Of a DNA stretch of 37,872 nt, positions 7,598 to 16,199 are shown in pieces. The position numbers and the translations under genes are program-made. Origin of the DNA: Caldithrix sp. (GTDB lineage: Bacteria; Calditrichota; Calditrichia; Calditrichales; Calditrichaceae); NCBI GenBank assembly GCA_020720405.1, contig DYOS01000020.1, positions 1-37,872 on the forward strand, read 5' to 3'. Under the pieces are notes generated by a model. The model made no database searches and had not been told where the DNA came from. It saw only the letters and a program-made list of their open reading frames with translations. The first letter of the stretch is position 1, and each line of letters opens with the position of its first letter.

Positions 7598-8881
7598 TTA
7601 TCTCACCAGTAACATCCGGCCGCGCAGCACTTTCTGCCCGGCCCGGAATTCATAAATATACAAACCGCTGGCCGCTGCTTCACCACCGGCCGTTGTCCCG
7701 TCCCAGCGCAGCTCATGGTAACCGGCTGGGTACTGTCCCCCGGCCAGCCGGCTCACCTTTTCACCCAGCAAATTATAAATAGTGATCTCAACCTGGCCTG
7801 CAACCGGCAAACCGAAGCGGATGGCCGTGGACGGATTAAAAGGGTTGGGGTAGTTTCCACTCAATACCAGTTTGTCCGGTATCAGCGGCTGATCGCCGTC
7901 CGCTTCATCCAGTGCGGCAACCAGATCGCCGTAAACATAACCGACACTGCTCCGGCCCTGGGCATCATCGGCAAACACAAACAGGTTAAAGGCCTGGGCG
8001 GTATTTATCCCGGAAGCGTCCGCCGAAAAACTTGTTGTCACATCCGGCCCGGCGGCGGCGGCAACCGTCTTTACCGGCTGCATGGTGTTATTCTGATAAA
8101 AATAATAACGGAACTGGACGATATCCGCGGCCCCTGGAAGAGGCTCAGCCGATTTAAAAAACGGGTGAGCCATATTTTCGCTCCACCGTCCGCCGGCATC
8201 AACAACCCGGGTGTACAGCGTGTGAAAACCGACCGGCTGCTCAATCAGATTCAGCCCAAAAGCTACCACTCCGGTCTGTCCCGGTGTGACCTGTAATTTG
8301 GCTCCCAAACCCAAACCCGGATCAAAATCCACAAAATATTCAAATGTGGTCAGTTCATCCGGTAAACCGGCCGGATCTGCGGCAATCAAAAAAGGCCAGG
8401 CATGGGTGATGCTCCACTGTCCATCCGCAGCGCGGAAACGGCTGTACAGCGTGTGAAAACCCGGAGCTAAGGCGCTGATGTCAGTAGAAAACAGGGCCGT
8501 AGAGTTTTGACCAGCCGCCACATCAACCTGAACCGCATGACCAAAACCCGGATCCAGGTCAATAAAATATTCCATCTGGACAAGATCTGCCGGTTCCGGT
8601 TCCGCGCCGGGCATTATGATAAAAGGATGGGCGTAGGCGGCATTCCAGCGGCCGGAGTCATCCGCGGTGCGGACATATAAAGTGTGAAAACCGGCAGGCA
8701 GAACGTCCGTATCCAGCCCAAAATTAAAACTAACACTGCTCCCGGAATTGACCGAAAGCACGGTAGCCTGACCAAGACCCGGATCCGCATCAACAAAATA
8801 CTCAGCCCGGGTGATCTGTTGGGCATTAAGCAGATTGACGGCCCATAGTGCGGCAATCCATAATTTTATGATAATTTTCAT
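7598..8881 (-). CDS. secreted protein with four 77-residue repeats and C-terminal sorting domain
   Basis: The 427-residue protein has a signal peptide (about residues 1-20). Three clear repeats begin at EYF residues 27, 104 and 181, and a degenerate fourth begins at residue 258; the period is exactly 77. Each good copy has EYF[VI]DxDPGxG at the front and GFHTLYxR followed by G[RQ]W near the end. Residues 335-427 form a C-terminal FlgD-like / type IX sorting domain (NYPNPFNPST, then a beta-rich end finishing LRGRMLLVR). That implies secretion or surface display. The acidic DxDPGxG could bind calcium, which is inference. The start lies 8 bases after the stop of the beta-helix-like gene, so the two form an operon. 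Function is unknown; it may be adhesive or structural. Confidence 0.85.
   Translation of the reverse strand: MKIIIKLWIAALWAVNLLNAQQITRAEYFVDADPGLGQATVLSVNSGSSVSFNFGLDTDVLPAGFHTLYVRTADDSGRWNAAYAHPFIIMPGAEPEPADLVQMEYFIDLDPGFGHAVQVDVAAGQNSTALFSTDISALAPGFHTLYSRFRAADGQWSITHAWPFLIAADPAGLPDELTTFEYFVDFDPGLGLGAKLQVTPGQTGVVAFGLNLIEQPVGFHTLYTRVVDAGGRWSENMAHPFFKSAEPLPGAADIVQFRYYFYQNNTMQPVKTVAAAAGPDVTTSFSADASGINTAQAFNLFVFADDAQGRSSVGYVYGDLVAALDEADGDQPLIPDKLVLSGNYPNPFNPSTAIRFGLPVAGQVEITIYNLLGEKVSRLAGGQYPAGYHELRWDGTTAGGEAAASGLYIYEFRAGQKVLRGRMLLVR
7892..8815 (-). repeat. four tandem 231-bp repeats within the secreted-protein gene
   Basis: These are coding tandem repeats of 231 bases (77 codons): copy 1 about 8585-8815, copy 2 about 8354-8584, copy 3 about 8123-8353, and degenerate copy 4 about 7892-8122. 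The codons for the DxDPG core (seen on the plus strand as GGATCxxxxTCxACAAAATA-like words near 8325, 8560 and 8785) are the best conserved. The spacing is exact, with no insertions between copies. Confidence 0.8.
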
Positions 8882-8889
8882 GGGGCTGC

Positions 8890-9882
8890 CTACTGGTTGG
8901 TGCGGGCTTTGACGGTAATACTGCTCAGGTCAGCATTTGCCGTAAACTCATAAATGGCCGGGATGGGCGGAATGCCGGAAAGGATGTAACCCATATTCAG
9001 GCTGTTATCAAACATCCCGCAATCAGCGCCGCTGAAACCAGCATTATCCGCCGGGCCGCCCGCCTTGATCTGCCATCGGCCGTCCGTGCTGCCGGTTCCG
9101 GTAAATACATCATCCATGTTGACATTCTGCTTATTTCCGTTCCCGGAAGGGAATTGGGTACTGTTTCCAATATTATTTAAGGGTGTCACACCGCTGCTGG
9201 TAAAGGTACCGTTGGTCATGATATTACTATAAAACGAACCGCCGGAAATCTTTGCAGGGCCGACAATAACATTATTGTAAACCGCACTATTTCCAGACAA
9301 AGAAAAAGAATTCGTGCTGATAGTGGGATAAGAATTCCCGGCATGTTCGATATAACAATTTGAAATGATTAAATCCGACAAATTATCGCCAATATCGATC
9401 GAACCACTACTATAATTGGTACCGGTAGATACGATATAACACTGACTGATCACTGATCCGCTGCTGCCAGTTTTTAAATTCAAATTCGCATGGGTAGTAG
9501 TTGAGTTACAGCGGGACATGGTTGCTTTAACGTTAAAGTAGATATGGCTATTATAGAAGTACAGACCGATCAGGACGGAATTTGCAGAGCCGGAATTAAA
9601 ATAACAGGTTCCAATCGTCGCCGGAAATTCATTGGCCTGCAAACCGCTGTTCTCATCCAGAAAATAACCCGGACCAATTATAGTCAGCTGCTTGGTACAG
9701 GTAAAACCGGCATAGGATGCCGAAGAACCGGCCACCAAAATCGTGTCACCGGCTACAGCAGCCGTATGGGCTGCGGAAAGCGTGGTGAAATTTGCTCCGG
9801 GGCGATTATCCACCGTCCATATTTTTGCCGAAAGACTTCCAGCCAAAAACAACAGGGTAAACAGAATGCTTAAAGCTCTCAT
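8890..9882 (-). CDS. secreted beta-helix-like protein, first gene of the secreted module
   Basis: The 330-residue exported protein has a signal peptide (LSILFTLLFLAGSLSA). The body is rich in Ser, Thr, Asn and Gly with short repeated strands of the kind seen in right-handed beta-helix (pectin-lyase-like) proteins. It starts with a GDTILVAGSSASYAGF turn and IIGPGYFL, and runs through ISQCYIV and ISNCYIE coils. A conserved-looking end (ADCGMFDNSLNMGYILSGIPPIPAIYEF) lies near the C-terminus. The chosen start is ATG at 9882, directly after AAGGAGG; a longer frame to 9987 has no ribosome binding site and would bury the signal peptide. No catalytic residues are evident. Similar proteins pair with EYF-repeat proteins in FCB genomes, as far as I recall. 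Confidence 0.75.
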   Translation of the reverse strand: MRALSILFTLLFLAGSLSAKIWTVDNRPGANFTTLSAAHTAAVAGDTILVAGSSASYAGFTCTKQLTIIGPGYFLDENSGLQANEFPATIGTCYFNSGSANSVLIGLYFYNSHIYFNVKATMSRCNSTTTHANLNLKTGSSGSVISQCYIVSTGTNYSSGSIDIGDNLSDLIISNCYIEHAGNSYPTISTNSFSLSGNSAVYNNVIVGPAKISGGSFYSNIMTNGTFTSSGVTPLNNIGNSTQFPSGNGNKQNVNMDDVFTGTGSTDGRWQIKAGGPADNAGFSGADCGMFDNSLNMGYILSGIPPIPAIYEFTANADLSSITVKARTNQ

Positions 9883-10477
9883 CAGAAATTCCTCCTTAAG
9901 AATGATTTTAATTTTACCTGCAGCGAACATAGTCTGTAACGCCGGATCGGTAAATTCCATATTCATGGGAGGCTTGACGGCCGTCACTTTTGGCGAAAAA
10001 TTCCGTTTTTTTACTCAACCTTTATTTCCCGCCAGCGGGAATAATGCCCGGTTACAAATTTCTTTTATTTATATGGAGCATTATTGGACAAATCTTTTAG
10101 ACAAGATAACAGGATGGATAGGATGATAAAGAACTTGTCATTCTGAGACGAGCGCAGCGACCCGCCCCGATTTATCGGGGCGAAGAATCCCCTTACTGTC
10201 CTCCGGGGATGCTTCATTCCGTTCAGGCGGGAACAGCTTGACAACCAATACCTGTCATTCCGTCCCGCATGGGCGGGATCAGGGTGAAATTTCGGTGTCC
10301 TTCGGTGGCTATTTATTAACACTGAGTCAGCAGAAATAACGGAGAGAAGAAAAATTCCGGTTCTTCAATTTCTTCCCACAGGAGCGAAGGTCTGGGAAAA
10401 CCATGCTGCCGGCACAGACCGTCAGGCAGACCAGGTTTCAGGCAAATCTCTGTAAATATTAGAAATCGAATTTTTTG
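9883..10477. other. long gene-free gap with dispersed-repeat sequence
   Basis: This gap lies between two minus-strand genes and contains no credible coding frame. It includes a small hairpin at 10026-10041 (TTCCCGC/GCGGGAA) and the repeat block listed separately at 10134-10310. The last 160 bases, near the 3' end of the SulP gene, show no recognisable signal. The promoter for the secreted module should lie just above 9882, but I could not identify it with confidence. Confidence 0.6.
10134..10310. repeat. dispersed intergenic repeat block
   Basis: Three hairpins occur in succession: CGCCCCGA/TCGGGGCG (10163-10182), ATCCCC/GGGGAT (10187-10210) and TCCCGC/GCGGGA (10263-10278). The block has GTCATTC twice, the words GAGCGCAGCGAC and CGAAGAATCCCC, and ends GGGCGGGATCAGGGTGA. 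That last word is shared with the element at 2259-2411. Sequences of this style are common intergenic repeats in environmental bacterial genomes. It is not a gene. Confidence 0.65.
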
Positions 10478-12187
10478 TTAAACGATCATCTCTCTTTTTA
10501 CGGATGGTTCAAAATCGGCCGGCCGGCCTTGCTTTGGTAACCCAAGCAGTTCCCGGGCCCGGTCGAGCGAGTCATCTATATTGCCAAAAATATTCTCCAG
10601 ACCAATTTCATCAAGCAGGCCATATTGGGTTAAAGCATAGAGCGGCTGGGTATGCACCCCGGATAAAAGAAGGTGGATACCATCTTTTTTATTACTGCGG
10701 TGAATTTCGCTAAGCGAATTGATACCCGTGGCATCGATGGCCGGTACATTACGCATCCGTAAAATCATAATTTTCGGCGGTTTTTCCACCTGGTGCATAA
10801 CTTCCTTAAACTTGGTAGCGGCACCAAAGAAGAAGGGTCCGGAAATTTCATACACTTCCACGCCATCCGGAATGGTTTTATTCTCAATGGCATTGGCATC
10901 GGGCGATTCATCACTATCCCGGAACTCGCGGGTGATGATACTGACATTGGTTACATTGGCCATCCGCCGGATAAAAAGAATAACCGCCAGGATCATCCCA
11001 ATCTCGATGGCGATGGTCAGATCAAAAATGACGGTCAGACCGAAAGTGGTCAGCATGACAATGACATCGCTGCGCGGGCTTTTCAGAAGCCGCTTAAAAG
11101 TGTGGTACTCACTCATATTTATTGACACGATTACCAAAACCGCTGCCAGCGCCGGCATCGGAATAAGTATAGCCCATTGACCGAACAGCATCATGATCAG
11201 GAGCAGGGTCAGCGCATGGACAATTCCGGCCAACGGTGTTCGTCCGCCATTGCGGATGTTGGTCGCGGTGCGGGCAATCGCTCCGGTCACCGGAATTCCG
11301 CCAAAGAGCGGAGAGACAATATTTGCCACCCCGTTTGCTACCAGTTCCATATTCGATTTATGCCGGGCGCCGATCATTCCGTCTGCCACCACCGCTGAGA
11401 GCAGCGCTTCAATGGCCGAAAGCATGGCAATAGTGGTAGCCGGTGCAATAAGATTTTTTATGGTTTCATAATCAAAGGTCGGAAAAACCGGGGTCGGAAA
11501 AGCAGCAGAAATTTCACCGAAGCGGGAGCCGATGGTCTCCACATTAAGCCCGAATCCCTGTACAGCCGCCGTGGTAATAATTATGGCCATAATGGAACCG
11601 GGAATTTTTTTAGAAACACGCGGCCATAATTGGATGATCAACAAGGCCAGCAGGCCAATGGCAAGGCTCCCATAGTTTATTTCGGTCAGATGCCCGGCAT
11701 AAAGCAGCCATTTTTCGATAAAATCTGCCGGGACCTGAGTCAGACCAAAACCAAATAAATCATTAATCTGACTGGAAAAGATGACTACAGCGATACCGGC
11801 GGTAAAGCCAACCACAACCGGGTAGGGAATAAATTTTATTACCGAGCCGAACTGGGCAAAACCCATGATCATCAGAATAACACCGGCCATCAGAGTAGCC
11901 AGAATCAACCCATTAATGCCGTATTGCTGAACAATACCATAAACAATAACAATAAATGCACCGGTCGGGCCGCCAATCTGAACCCGGCTGCCACCCAGAA
12001 AGGAAACCAGGAATCCGCCGATAATTGCTGTTATCAGACCTTTTTCCGGTGAAACACCGGAAGCAATTCCAAAAGCAATGGCCAACGGCAGAGCAACAAT
12101 ACCAACCAGAACACCAGCCGAAATATCATTAATTATCTGGCTGCGGTTCATTCTGGGTAAAAGGGTAAAAAATTTGGGTGTGAACAT
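10478..12187 (-). CDS. SulP family anion transporter with STAS domain
   Basis: The 569-residue integral membrane protein has the SulP core with ten or more hydrophobic segments (for example [19 protein letters not shown] near residue 25, and [16 protein letters not shown]). A cytosolic C-terminal STAS domain (about residues 435-545) carries [12 protein letters not shown]. SulP proteins move sulfate, bicarbonate or related anions, often with H+ or Na+; the substrate cannot be told here. The start is ATG at 12187 with AAAGGAAG upstream. The frame is open to 12262, but that extension has no ribosome binding site. It is transcribed divergently from the NarL-type regulator. Confidence 0.92.
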   Translation of the reverse strand: MFTPKFFTLLPRMNRSQIINDISAGVLVGIVALPLAIAFGIASGVSPEKGLITAIIGGFLVSFLGGSRVQIGGPTGAFIVIVYGIVQQYGINGLILATLMAGVILMIMGFAQFGSVIKFIPYPVVVGFTAGIAVVIFSSQINDLFGFGLTQVPADFIEKWLLYAGHLTEINYGSLAIGLLALLIIQLWPRVSKKIPGSIMAIIITTAAVQGFGLNVETIGSRFGEISAAFPTPVFPTFDYETIKNLIAPATTIAMLSAIEALLSAVVADGMIGARHKSNMELVANGVANIVSPLFGGIPVTGAIARTATNIRNGGRTPLAGIVHALTLLLIMMLFGQWAILIPMPALAAVLVIVSINMSEYHTFKRLLKSPRSDVIVMLTTFGLTVIFDLTIAIEIGMILAVILFIRRMANVTNVSIITREFRDSDESPDANAIENKTIPDGVEVYEISGPFFFGAATKFKEVMHQVEKPPKIMILRMRNVPAIDATGINSLSEIHRSNKKDGIHLLLSGVHTQPLYALTQYGLLDEIGLENIFGNIDDSLDRARELLGLPKQGRPADFEPSVKREMIV

Positions 12188-12505
12188 AGCTTCCTTTAAT
12201 TCTTCGGTCCTGAACTGATAATCATAATTCACTTTCGACCGGTAGCGGACTTTTAATAACATTCAAATCAATTTTGGACATGATCTCAGTTTTAATCAAC
12301 CATACCGGGCGAATCAGGTCCGGCTTCTGAGCAACGCATAAACCGACATCTCTATTTTGTATATAGCCGCAGAAACTCTGGCTTGTTCGTCTAAAACAAG
12401 CCGGGAAAATAAATATGTCCCTCTGATTCTGCAATACACGAACCCGCAACCCTACCTCCCATGATAATGGGATTGTTTTCGGTTCCATCTGGAGTAAGTT
12501 CTGCC
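12188..12505. other. divergent promoter region between SulP transporter and response regulator
   Basis: This gap of about 318 bases should contain promoters for both flanking genes. The one structure I see is an 8-bp inverted repeat, GGCTTGTT (12380-12387) with AACAAGCC (12395-12402), spaced by seven bases, about 105 bases before the regulator start. It could be an operator or a small hairpin. No coding frame in the gap has a ribosome binding site. Confidence 0.4.
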
Positions 12506-13135
12506 ATGATTAATTTAGCACTTATTGAAGACGACGCCGGGGTACGTGAGCGGCTCGAGACCTTTCTGCAACATTCGGATACTATTTATTGCCAGTTCAG
12601 TTGTGATTCGGTGGAGTCGTTTCTGGAACAATCGGGAGCGGCTGCTCCGCCACAGGTTATTCTGATGGATATCGGTTTGCCCGGCGTTTCCGGACTGGAG
12701 GGTATTCGTCTGGTCAAGGAAAGAATGCCTGAAACAGATATAATTATGTTTACGGTTTATGATGATGCCGAAAGAATTTTTAAGGCACTTTGTGCCGGGG
12801 CCAGCGGTTACCTTTTGAAAACCACCAAATTCACTAAAATTACCGAGGCTATCCACAACCTTCATGCCGGTTGGGCGCCCATGTCGCCGCAGATCGCCCG
12901 TAAAGTAATCGATTATTTCAACCATCCGGTGCGGACACCTGTCCAGTCTTCCCTCACCGCCCGGGAACAGGAGGTTGTCACCGGCCTGGTTGACGGTTTA
13001 AGTTACAAACTGATTGCCGACCGGCTTGGGGTGACCATTGAAACGGTGCGCCAGCATATTAAGAAGATCTACCGCAAACTTCAGGTTAACTCCAAGGCCG
13101 AAGTTATCACCCGTTCCCTGCGCGGTGAAATTTAA
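12506..13135 (+). CDS. NarL/FixJ-type response regulator, orphan
   Basis: The 209-residue transcription factor has an N-terminal receiver domain: acidic pocket D9/D10, phospho-acceptor D55 in LMDIGLPG, and conserved K105 in GYLLKTT. A C-terminal LuxR-type helix-turn-helix follows (about residues 145-205; LTAREQEVVTGLVDG, then LGVTIETVRQHIKKIYRKL). ATG at 12506 is chosen because the receiver begins INLALIEDD and GGAG lies upstream; an in-frame ATG at 12461 adds an unrelated leader. No histidine kinase is adjacent. It faces the SulP transporter across a shared gap and may regulate it. A strong terminator follows. Confidence 0.9.
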   Translation: MINLALIEDDAGVRERLETFLQHSDTIYCQFSCDSVESFLEQSGAAAPPQVILMDIGLPGVSGLEGIRLVKERMPETDIIMFTVYDDAERIFKALCAGASGYLLKTTKFTKITEAIHNLHAGWAPMSPQIARKVIDYFNHPVRTPVQSSLTAREQEVVTGLVDGLSYKLIADRLGVTIETVRQHIKKIYRKLQVNSKAEVITRSLRGEI

Positions 13136-13246
13136 CAAGCAGGGCTTGTCTTTAACCCATCCGGCCCAATCAGGCAGCAGCAAAATTACATTATGCGGGA
13201 TTTATATTTGTTTTTTTAATTCAGATTTATCGGCAAAATATAAAAT

Positions 13247-13286
13247 AACCCGGCGGAAAATCGGGGTTTACCGCCGGGTTTTCTCT
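13247..13286. terminator. intrinsic terminator between convergent regulators
   Basis: A 10-bp perfect stem, AACCCGGCGG with CCGCCGGGTT, encloses a 14-base loop and is followed by TTCTCT on the plus strand. It lies between the stops of the NarL-type regulator and the minus-strand receiver protein, so it probably stops transcription from both sides. Confidence 0.8.
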
Positions 13287-13313
13287 ATGTGAGAAGGAGA
13301 GCTTTCAAAAAAA

Positions 13314-13700
13314 TTAATGCCCGAGATTGGACTTTACTGCTTCAATCAGCCGGGCCGGATTTACCGGTTTCTCCAGAAAGTCATTAACCGGCAGAAAATC
13401 CATATCCTTATTCTTATCAAAATGGAATCCCGTTTCCTGGCCCACGGCAGTTACCATCAGAATCGGTATATCAAGGGTTTCGGGATTGCTCCGAATCTGG
13501 TAGGCAATGTGGAAACCCTCATCCTGTGTACCCATCATTACATCCAGAATAACCAGGTCCGCTTTTTCCGCAACCAGCTTATGCAGACCCTGTTTACCAT
13601 CCTGGGCATCTATCACAAGCAGACCGGCACTTTCCAGAGTCAGACGCATAGCTTCAACCAGGTCAATATCATCATCAATAATCAATATTTTCTTAGGCAT
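13314..13700 (-). CDS. stand-alone receiver-domain protein at the end of the hydrogenase operon
   Basis: The 128-residue protein is a single CheY-like receiver without an output domain. It has acidic residues D9-D11, phospho-acceptor D53 in VILDVMM, T84 in MVTAV and K111 in FLEKPV. Between T84 and K111 it carries a long loop (HFDKNKDMDFLPVND) that is not typical of CheY. GGAGG lies about ten bases before the ATG, inside the 3' end of the maturation protease gene, and the two reading frames overlap by eight bases. It is therefore very likely translated with the hydrogenase genes. Its partner kinase and output are unknown; it may act by protein contact. Confidence 0.88.
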   Translation of the reverse strand: MPKKILIIDDDIDLVEAMRLTLESAGLLVIDAQDGKQGLHKLVAEKADLVILDVMMGTQDEGFHIAYQIRSNPETLDIPILMVTAVGQETGFHFDKNKDMDFLPVNDFLEKPVNPARLIEAVKSNLGH

Positions 13701-14148
13701 AATTTTTTGCCTCCTCCAAAACCTTGTTCAAGATAAAAGGTAGTTGTTTATTTAAAGTCGCCGAAAGCGGCTGGTTAAAATCCACCGATTCCGGTTCAAT
13801 CCCAACAATTCGCAGCGGCGCGGTCTGCCCCAGTTTTCCAGCCATTTCAATAATTTCAGCCAGACTAAAACCGTGCAAAACGATATTTTCCGCAGTTGTC
13901 CTGATTTCAGCATCCTGAGCTGAAAAGACCATTACCGTACCCGGCTGGCGGTTCATCCGGGCACAATCGAGAATCAGCACAGGGTCTTTTTCCATCAGAT
14001 GCTCCAGTACCAGGAAAGCATCCGAGCCGGCATCAATCAGTTTCAGATCCGTATCTGCTGCCGACATTTCAATGTTATCCAGTAAAACCGGCCCGATGGC
14101 ATCATCGCCTCGCAGCCGGTTGCCCAGGGCAATAATTTTCAGTGGCAT
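13693..14148 (-). CDS. [NiFe] hydrogenase maturation protease
   Basis: The 151-residue protein belongs to the HycI/HyaD/HoxW family, which removes the C-terminal tail of the large subunit after nickel insertion. Visible family motifs are ALGNRLRGDDAIGP at the N-terminus (the acidic residues contact nickel), LILDCARM near residue 60 and HGFSLAEII near residue 90. Length is normal. The gene begins four bases after the hydA stop, which marks it as the dedicated protease for that subunit. The other Hyp maturation proteins are not in the window and must be encoded elsewhere. Confidence 0.9.
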   Translation of the reverse strand: MPLKIIALGNRLRGDDAIGPVLLDNIEMSAADTDLKLIDAGSDAFLVLEHLMEKDPVLILDCARMNRQPGTVMVFSAQDAEIRTTAENIVLHGFSLAEIIEMAGKLGQTAPLRIVGIEPESVDFNQPLSATLNKQLPFILNKVLEEAKNYA

Positions 14149-14151
14149 AGT

Positions 14152-15450
14152 TTACTCATCAAATTGAACATCAAGCAGATGAACCGAACAGGAAATACAG
14201 GGATCATAGGCCCGAACCAGCATCTCCAGTTTTTTAGTGATGGCTGCCTTGCCTTCCCCGATAATCTCCGGGACCAGTTTTTTCATGTCATCATCAATAT
14301 TAGCCAGGTTTTGCCCGGTCGGAATAATACAATTAGCTTTTTCAATCTGACCCTGCCGGTTATAAGTATAGTCATGGAACAGAATACCGCGGGGAACTTC
14401 CGTTGTCGCCATGCCCCGGCCATAGCGGGTTGGTTCCTGATTTGGCTTTTCTGCCTTAATGCCGGTAGCCAGCAATTCATCAATCAGGCGAATTGTGTCT
14501 TCCACACAATGGGCAACTTCAACCACCTGGGCTACTGTATTCATATAGGGATTATAATTCGGAGCCTGCAGACCAAGCCGGGCCGCCACATCTTTGGCCA
14601 GCGGCGAGAGCAGGGCAGAGCTGTTATTGAAGCGGGCCAGAGCGCCAACAAAGTACGATGAGCGGTTGAACCGGGCATGTTTACTGGTGGAATGGGGTAC
14701 AATAAATTCATTGGTTACGCGCAGGTAGTCATCAACCGGATGCAGCCCGCTGTCGGAAGAGCAAATCTGGCCGTCATACAGGCCATACTCCTGCGGTGAA
14801 TAAACGCTGATATACTCTGTTTCGCGTACAAAATCAGGGATGGCACCAGCCAGGCTGGCCACAACTTCAACAACAAAGGATGCATCGGGGATGGCCTGAG
14901 TTACCAGTTTTTCCCGGAGTGCGGCCAGCTCTTCATTGGTCGGCAGTTTAGTAAAACCGCCTGGTACACAGGAAATAGGATGTACCGCCCGGCCGCTGAT
15001 CAGTTCACCAATTTCATTGGCCAGTCGTTTCAGTCGCAATGCTGCCAGCACTACTTCTTTATGAGTATTTATCAGCGGAAATACCGAGCCGACATTCAAA
15101 AAATCTGGTGCTGCCAGGAACAGGGCATGAAGCACATTGCTCTGAAAGGTCGCACCGTGAACCAGTATTTTTCTGAGCTTTAAAGTCTGTTCTGATATCG
15201 CCAGACCCAGCGCGGCCTCGGTCGCTTTTAAAGATGTCATCTGATGGCCAAGCGAACATATTCCACAGATGCGCGATGTGATAATCGCTGCCTCATGGAA
15301 ATTACGCCCTTTCAGCATGGCTTCAAAAAACCGCGGCGGTTCGACAATTTCCAACTGCGCTTTCTTTAATTGCCCGCTTTGCATATCAATCACGATATTG
15401 CCGTGGCCCTCAACCCTGGTCAGGTGGTGAACATTTATTTGCAAATCCAT
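14152..15450 (-). CDS. hydA: cytosolic [NiFe] hydrogenase large (alpha) subunit
   Basis: The 432-residue catalytic subunit binds the NiFe(CN)2CO centre. The N-terminal cysteine motif is RICGICSLGH (C62, C65, H69) and the C-terminal motif is DPCISCSVH (C418, C421, H424). Eight residues follow H424 and are expected to be cut off by the neighbouring protease. The motifs and the gene set match group 3b bifunctional NAD(P)-linked hydrogenases (sulfhydrogenases) of the Pyrococcus type, where the order is also B-G-D-A. GGAG precedes the ATG. It is the fourth gene of the operon, 14 bases after hydD. Confidence 0.94.
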   Translation of the reverse strand: MDLQINVHHLTRVEGHGNIVIDMQSGQLKKAQLEIVEPPRFFEAMLKGRNFHEAAIITSRICGICSLGHQMTSLKATEAALGLAISEQTLKLRKILVHGATFQSNVLHALFLAAPDFLNVGSVFPLINTHKEVVLAALRLKRLANEIGELISGRAVHPISCVPGGFTKLPTNEELAALREKLVTQAIPDASFVVEVVASLAGAIPDFVRETEYISVYSPQEYGLYDGQICSSDSGLHPVDDYLRVTNEFIVPHSTSKHARFNRSSYFVGALARFNNSSALLSPLAKDVAARLGLQAPNYNPYMNTVAQVVEVAHCVEDTIRLIDELLATGIKAEKPNQEPTRYGRGMATTEVPRGILFHDYTYNRQGQIEKANCIIPTGQNLANIDDDMKKLVPEIIGEGKAAITKKLEMLVRAYDPCISCSVHLLDVQFDE

Positions 15451-15464
15451 AGAAAACTCCGTCC

Positions 15465-16199
15465 TTAAACAAGTTCATTGGCTGAAAACAAATGCAGCCG
15501 TTTACGTGCTTCGGTTTCTGAAAATCCATGCTCTCTGAGCATTTCCACTGCGCCTTCAAGGTTTAAATTTGAGATTGGACCGCGGCATCCGGTGCAATAC
15601 TGACCATTACCGGGGCAAATGGCTTCACACCCGGCCCGGGTGACCGGTCCAAGACAAAACATGCCTTTATCCAGCACACATTCATTTTCTTTTAATTTGC
15701 ACTCAACACAAACCGCATGATCAAAAATCTCCGGTTTCCGGCCCATCACCAATGATTTAAAAATATGAAGATATTCCGGTGCACTCATCGGGCAGCCGCG
15801 CACTTCGTAATCTACTTTTACCACGGCGCTGACCGGCTGGGCCGGAATAGAAGGGAAACGGTATTTTTCATTGCCATAAACCTCTTCCCTGACCCAATCC
15901 GGCTGATGAAGATTTTTCATGGCATTTACCCCGCCGGAGCAGGCACATTGTCCAAGCGCTACCAGCACCTTTGCCCGCCGGCGTATATCGTGGATTCGTT
16001 CGATACAGGTCGGGGTGCTGATACTGCCTTCGATAAAAGCAATATCGTACTCATCGGCCTTGTCATCCATCGCTTCGCGGAATTCCACTATATCAACATG
16101 CTCGAGCATGTCCAGAAAATCGTTTTCAAAATTTAGTTTATTGAGCTGGCATCCTTCACAGCTCGTGAAATCAAAAAAAGCTACTTTCGGCTTGCTCAT
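15465..16199 (-). CDS. hydD: [NiFe] hydrogenase small (delta) subunit
   Basis: The 244-residue electron-transfer subunit has the proximal [4Fe-4S] ligands in FTSCEGCQLN (C14, C17), GQCACSGG and RGCPM. The C-terminal part has a cysteine-rich section (CVECKLKENECVLDKGMFC and later CEAICPGNGQYCTGC) that should hold two further clusters. There is no twin-arginine signal peptide, so the enzyme is cytosolic, as for group 3 hydrogenases. Its ATG overlaps the hydG TGA as ATGA, indicating coupled translation. It would carry electrons between the active site and the HydG/HydB diaphorase part. Confidence 0.93.
   Translation of the reverse strand: MSKPKVAFFDFTSCEGCQLNKLNFENDFLDMLEHVDIVEFREAMDDKADEYDIAFIEGSISTPTCIERIHDIRRRAKVLVALGQCACSGGVNAMKNLHQPDWVREEVYGNEKYRFPSIPAQPVSAVVKVDYEVRGCPMSAPEYLHIFKSLVMGRKPEIFDHAVCVECKLKENECVLDKGMFCLGPVTRAGCEAICPGNGQYCTGCRGPISNLNLEGAVEMLREHGFSETEARKRLHLFSANELV

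Noticed and set aside
10065-10322. Minus-strand open frame of 85 codons in the 10.1 kb gap
   Set aside because: It covers the dispersed-repeat hairpins; the product is low in hydrophobic core and has no family resemblance.
10719-11180. Plus-strand open frame of 153 codons inside the SulP gene
   Set aside because: It is antisense to the membrane domain codons; hydrophobic codons read in reverse give a long but meaningless frame.
13136-13246. Possible tRNA or small RNA between the two response regulators
   Set aside because: The segment has no cloverleaf; the only structure is the terminator that follows.
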